From assembly GCA_016177775.1 (NCBI GenBank), contig JACOUQ010000008.1, forward strand, positions 93,372 through 157,371: DNA of 64,000 bases, given 5' to 3'. Shown in pieces: positions 60,740 through 64,000 of this stretch. The notes under the pieces are model-generated. The model made no database searches, was not told the DNA's origin, and saw only the letters and a program-made list of their open reading frames with translations. Positions within the stretch are counted from its first letter, which is position 1. Each line of letters opens with the position of its first letter. This DNA is from Geobacter sp. GTDB lineage: Bacteria > Desulfobacterota > Desulfuromonadia > Geobacterales > Geobacteraceae. The position numbers were made by a program, and so were the translations under genes.

Positions 60740-63700
60740 ATGGCAATCGAGACTGAGGGTGAAAAAGGAAAATCCGTGATTAAAGGGCTTGATCAAGGGC
60801 AACACATTGAGCGCGCCCTAGTCGCACCGGACGGAACAATTACCATCCCCCATGGTGAACCCAAGCTCAAAGCGGTCGACATAGCGGATGTCGACTTGTT
60901 ACTGAGCTTCTCCGACGAATCATATGTCATCATTCCAAATGGCGCCCTCGATGCCATAAGTGAGGCCCCTCCCCAGGTTTTTTTCACCGACAACAGCGAC
61001 AGTCTCCTCCCCCCACCCAAGTCAAGCAATGACAGCAAGATCACCTTGGCTGATCTTTTTAAACTGGTTGGCATCAGTAACCACGCCAAAGCCGGCAGCT
61101 TGAGAGTGGTAAGCGGGAATGTGGATGCTTCAAAAACGCAGGAAGAGGTTGAGGCTCCCAAAAGTCACGATAACGAGCAAGTCACATCAAAAAATGTAGT
61201 CCTTATCGATAAAGCTGCTTCGCCTGCACCGATGGTCAAGGTAAGCAGTGTTATCGCATCGACCGGCAAGGGCCCGGGACTTGGCGCCATCGTTTCCACG
61301 GATGAACCTGTTGTTGCAGATGATCCGGTAGTACCATTGGTCACACCAAGGCCATCGGTCTATCGGCCCGGTCAAAAAGTTGCGCCCACAACCGACCCGA
61401 CAATCGCGCTTGATCACAACATTACCGCCGACGACATCATCAACAGCGCCGAGGCGGGCAGCAACGTCGCGATCACCGGCACTGTGGGCGGCAACGCCCT
61501 GCCAGGCGACACCGTCACCCTGACAGTGAACGGCAATCCCTTCACCGGCCTGATCGCTGATGACATGACCTTCAGCATCGACGTTTCCGGCGCCGACCTG
61601 GCAGCCGACAGCGACAAAACAATCGTGGCCGGCATCACCACCAACACCACGGCAATCGACACCGAAGGATACCGGGTGGACACCCAGGTCGCGGCGCCGG
61701 GTGTGGCCCTGGCCAGCGACACCGGCACTAGCGGCAGCGACAGCATAACAAAGACCGGGACTATCACCCTGACCGGGATAGAAGCTGGCGCCACCCTGGA
61801 ATACTCCACTGACGGCGGCACGACATGGGGCTCCAGCGTCACTGAAGTCGAAGGGAGCAACACCGTTCTGGTCCGCCAGACCGACGTTGCCGGCAATACC
61901 AGCGACCCTGGAAGCCTTACCTTCTCGCTTGATACGACGCCACCACCTGCGCCGAACGTAGTGCTTGCCAACGACACCGGCAGCAGCAACAACGACAAGA
62001 TTACCAACGTCGGCACCCTATCCGTAAGCGGAGTGGAGAGCGGCGCCAATGTCGAGTACAGCATCGACGGCGGCTCCCACTGGAGCAGCGGTTTTGCCGC
62101 CGCCGAAGGCAACAACACGGTTCTGGTCCGTCAGACCGACACGGCAGGCAATGTCTCCGGTTCAACCACCTTCCGCTTTGTCCTGGATACCCAGGTCGCA
62201 ACCCCCGGTGTGCAGCTGGCTAATGACACTGGCGTTAACGGCGACCATATCACCAGTGACGCGACGTTGACCATCAGCGCACCTGCCGAGACGGTGACCC
62301 GCGAATACAGCACCGACGGCGGCGGCAGTTGGAGCAGCGGCTTTGCACCGGTCGAAGGGAACAACAACGTAACAGTGCGTGACACCGACATGGCCGGAAA
62401 CACCGTCACCACCAACCACTTCTTCACCCTCGACACCACCCCCCCCACAGTCACAGGGCAGTCCTTCAGCTACATAGAGAACCAGACAGCCGGGACGGTG
62501 GTAGCCACCGTGGCCGCCACCGACAGTACGGGAATCACCGGCTTCCGCTTCAGCGACAGCGCCAATACCACCAGCTTGGACGGTTACTACACAGTCGCTG
62601 ACAACGGCCAGATCAGCATCACCGCCGACGGCGTTGCTGCCGGTGTGGCCCAGAATCACTTTGACGTCACGCCCAACAGCTTCACCTACGGCGTAGAGGC
62701 CAGAGATGCCGCCGGCAACTGGTCTGCTGCCCAGGACATTAACCTTAACGTTATCGCTGATTCCATTAGTGCCGACATCACCCGCCCGGTGGTCACCGCC
62801 GGTCAGTCTTTCAGCTACACCGAGAACCAGACAGCCGGGGCAGTGGTAGCCACCGTGGCCGCCACCGATGCCCGAGGCATCACCGGCTTTCACTTCAGCG
62901 CTACCGGCACGAGCACCAGCGCTGACGGGTTCTATACCATCGCCGACAACGGCCAGATCAGCATCACCCCCGCCGGCGTCGCTGCCGGAGCACATAACGA
63001 CTTCGAGACAGCACCCAACAGCTTCATCTACGGCATAGAGACCAGAGATGCTGCAGGCAACTGGTCTGTTGTTGAGAACATTACTCTAAACGTCACCGAC
63101 GTGGACGAAATTGCCCCGGCCGCTCCGGGGGTGGCGCTGACCAACGACAGCGGCTCAAGCAACAGCGACCACATCACCAACGTCGGCACTTTGAGCTTGA
63201 GCAGCATTGAGGCTGGCGCCACAGTTGAATACTCAACCGACAGCGGTGCCCACTGGAGCAGCAGCTTCACGGCGGTTGAAGGCGCCAACAGCGTCCAGGT
63301 TCGGCAGACCGACGTAGCCGGCAACGTCTCCGGTTCCTCCACCCTCTCCTTCACCCTAGACACAGCCGCTCCTGTCGCCCCCACGGTCGCCCTGAACAGC
63401 ATCACCAGCGACAACATCCTCAACATCGCCGAAGCGGGCGGCAACGTAGCAGTCACCGGCACGGTCTCAGGGGAATTCCAGGCAGGGGACACGGTTACGC
63501 TCACCGCCGGGGGGGGCACCTACAGCGGTTTAGCCAATGCCGACGGCAGCTTCAGCATCAGCGTGGCGGGCTCCGATCTTGCAGGCGGCGGGAGCGTAAC
63601 TGCCAGCGTCGTAACCCATGACGCGGCCGGCAACATCAGCCCTGCCAGCGCCCTTGTTACGCAAAACTACACGAGCGACCAGGTAGCGCCGGCCACGCCA

Positions 63701-64000
63701 ACGCTGACGCTGGACAGCATCACTGCCGACAACGTTATCAACATTGCCGAAGCCGGCGGCCGGGTAGCGGTCACTGGCACGGTCGTGGGTGAATTCCAGC
63801 CTGGCGACACGATTACGCTGACGGCCGGTGGTCACACCTACACCGGCTCTCCCGCTGCCGACGGCAGCTTCAGCATCAGCGTGGCGGGCTCCGACCTTGC
63901 AGGCGGCGGGAGCGTAACCGCCAGCGTCGTAACCCATGACGCGGCCGGCAACATCAGCCCTGCCAGCGCCCTCGTCATGCAAAACTACACGAGCGACCAG
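60740..64000 (+). CDS. giant repeat adhesin, N-terminal part (type I secretion substrate)
   Basis: An open frame of 1087 codons with no stop before the window edge; only the beginning is present. There is no Sec signal. Residues 1-215 are a charged non-repetitive region (LADLFKLVGIS, VDIADVDLLLSFSDESYVI). Then a mosaic of beta-sandwich repeats: an Ig-like unit (219-313), three units of about 84 residues (314-564; EYSTDGG, VLVRQTDVAGN), two cadherin-like units of 115 residues (about 570-790; SFSYTENQTAG), another 84-type unit (about 791-875), and two 106-residue Ig-like units (876 on; NIAEAGGNVAVTGTV). Acidic loops suggest calcium binding. AGGGG precedes the ATG. It is the presumed cargo of the TolC/HlyD system. 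Confidence 0.85.
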   Translation, partial: MAIETEGEKGKSVIKGLDQGQHIERALVAPDGTITIPHGEPKLKAVDIADVDLLLSFSDESYVIIPNGALDAISEAPPQVFFTDNSDSLLPPPKSSNDSKITLADLFKLVGISNHAKAGSLRVVSGNVDASKTQEEVEAPKSHDNEQVTSKNVVLIDKAASPAPMVKVSSVIASTGKGPGLGAIVSTDEPVVADDPVVPLVTPRPSVYRPGQKVAPTTDPTIALDHNITADDIINSAEAGSNVAITGTVGGNALPGDTVTLTVNGNPFTGLIADDMTFSIDVSGADLAADSDKTIVAGITTNTTAIDTEGYRVDTQVAAPGVALASDTGTSGSDSITKTGTITLTGIEAGATLEYSTDGGTTWGSSVTEVEGSNTVLVRQTDVAGNTSDPGSLTFSLDTTPPPAPNVVLANDTGSSNNDKITNVGTLSVSGVESGANVEYSIDGGSHWSSGFAAAEGNNTVLVRQTDTAGNVSGSTTFRFVLDTQVATPGVQLANDTGVNGDHITSDATLTISAPAETVTREYSTDGGGSWSSGFAPVEGNNNVTVRDTDMAGNTVTTNHFFTLDTTPPTVTGQSFSYIENQTAGTVVATVAATDSTGITGFRFSDSANTTSLDGYYTVADNGQISITADGVAAGVAQNHFDVTPNSFTYGVEARDAAGNWSAAQDINLNVIADSISADITRPVVTAGQSFSYTENQTAGAVVATVAATDARGITGFHFSATGTSTSADGFYTIADNGQISITPAGVAAGAHNDFETAPNSFIYGIETRDAAGNWSVVENITLNVTDVDEIAPAAPGVALTNDSGSSNSDHITNVGTLSLSSIEAGATVEYSTDSGAHWSSSFTAVEGANSVQVRQTDVAGNVSGSSTLSFTLDTAAPVAPTVALNSITSDNILNIAEAGGNVAVTGTVSGEFQAGDTVTLTAGGGTYSGLANADGSFSISVAGSDLAGGGSVTASVVTHDAAGNISPASALVTQNYTSDQVAPATPTLTLDSITADNVINIAEAGGRVAVTGTVVGEFQPGDTITLTAGGHTYTGSPAADGSFSISVAGSDLAGGGSVTASVVTHDAAGNISPASALVMQNYTSDQ

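Noticed and set aside
61190..61250. LapG-type cleavage site (di-alanine) in the adhesin N-terminal region (DKAASPAP)
   Set aside because: The residues around it do not fit the known TAAG/PAAG pattern, and no LapD or LapG gene is present in the window.
61414..62995. Open frames on the minus strand opposite the adhesin
   Set aside because: They are shadows of a biased repetitive gene; translations are repeats of Val, Ser, Pro and Gly with no start signals.

Overview
The window is high-GC, densely packed bacterial chromosome from a Gram-negative anaerobe, most likely a member of the Geobacteraceae (Desulfuromonadales). The best single clue is a citrate synthase of the eukaryotic-like type that is typical of that family. 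It is supported by a two-gene cNOR-like nitric oxide reductase, a class I hybrid-cluster protein, single-chain pyruvate carboxylase, many response regulators, and signal-peptide or lipoprotein genes. I did not identify the species. No rRNA, tRNA, CRISPR array or intact insertion sequence was found.

Layout. 1-3.2 kb: end of an alpha/beta hydrolase, a lipoprotein, and a chemoreceptor carrying the same sensor domain twice, once outside and once inside the cell. 3.4-8.0 kb: a polysaccharide operon (TPR/beta-barrel exporter, GT2 synthase, GH26 glycosidase). 8.0-10.1 kb: norC-norB with an unusual two-heme NorC. 10.3-15.7 kb: small secreted proteins, an outer-membrane barrel, DUF1653, DUF2059, DUF3142 and a large periplasmic protein. 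15.9-24.2 kb: pyruvate carboxylase, parvulin foldase, slipin/NfeD pair and an NtrC-type regulator. 24.2-31.2 kb: housekeeping genes (thioesterase, family 4 uracil-DNA glycosylase, phospholipase C-like protein, CoaBC, metallo-hydrolase, YhaM-like nuclease, flavoprotein). 31.2-34.7 kb: signalling genes. 34.8-40.0 kb (read right to left): ndk, rlmN, mtnP, a PfkB kinase, a PilF/PilW-like TPR lipoprotein and a RodZ-like protein. 40-53.4 kb: aldehyde dehydrogenase, AMMECR1, Hsp20, citrate synthase, M24 peptidase, two ABC-F proteins around a UPF0178 protein, a DUF815 ATPase, and hcp behind a clear FNR-superfamily palindrome.

The most striking region is 53.6-64.0 kb. A FecR-domain protein and a lytic transglycosylase precede a TolC-like channel, a MotB-like protein, an HlyD-like adaptor, a MotA-like protein with a long repeated coiled-coil tail, and the first 1087 codons of a giant repeat adhesin that is still open at the window edge. 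The gene set matches the logic of the Salmonella SPI-4 (Sii) giant-adhesin system: a type I secretion apparatus coupled to a proton-channel pair. The ABC transporter expected to complete it would lie beyond the window.

Intergenic space is notable for several unrelated families of short palindromic repeats. Some reach into genes and supply their last codons. Nitrosative-stress defence (NorBC, Hcp) and cell-surface construction (polysaccharide export, giant adhesin) are the two themes that link otherwise separate parts of the window.
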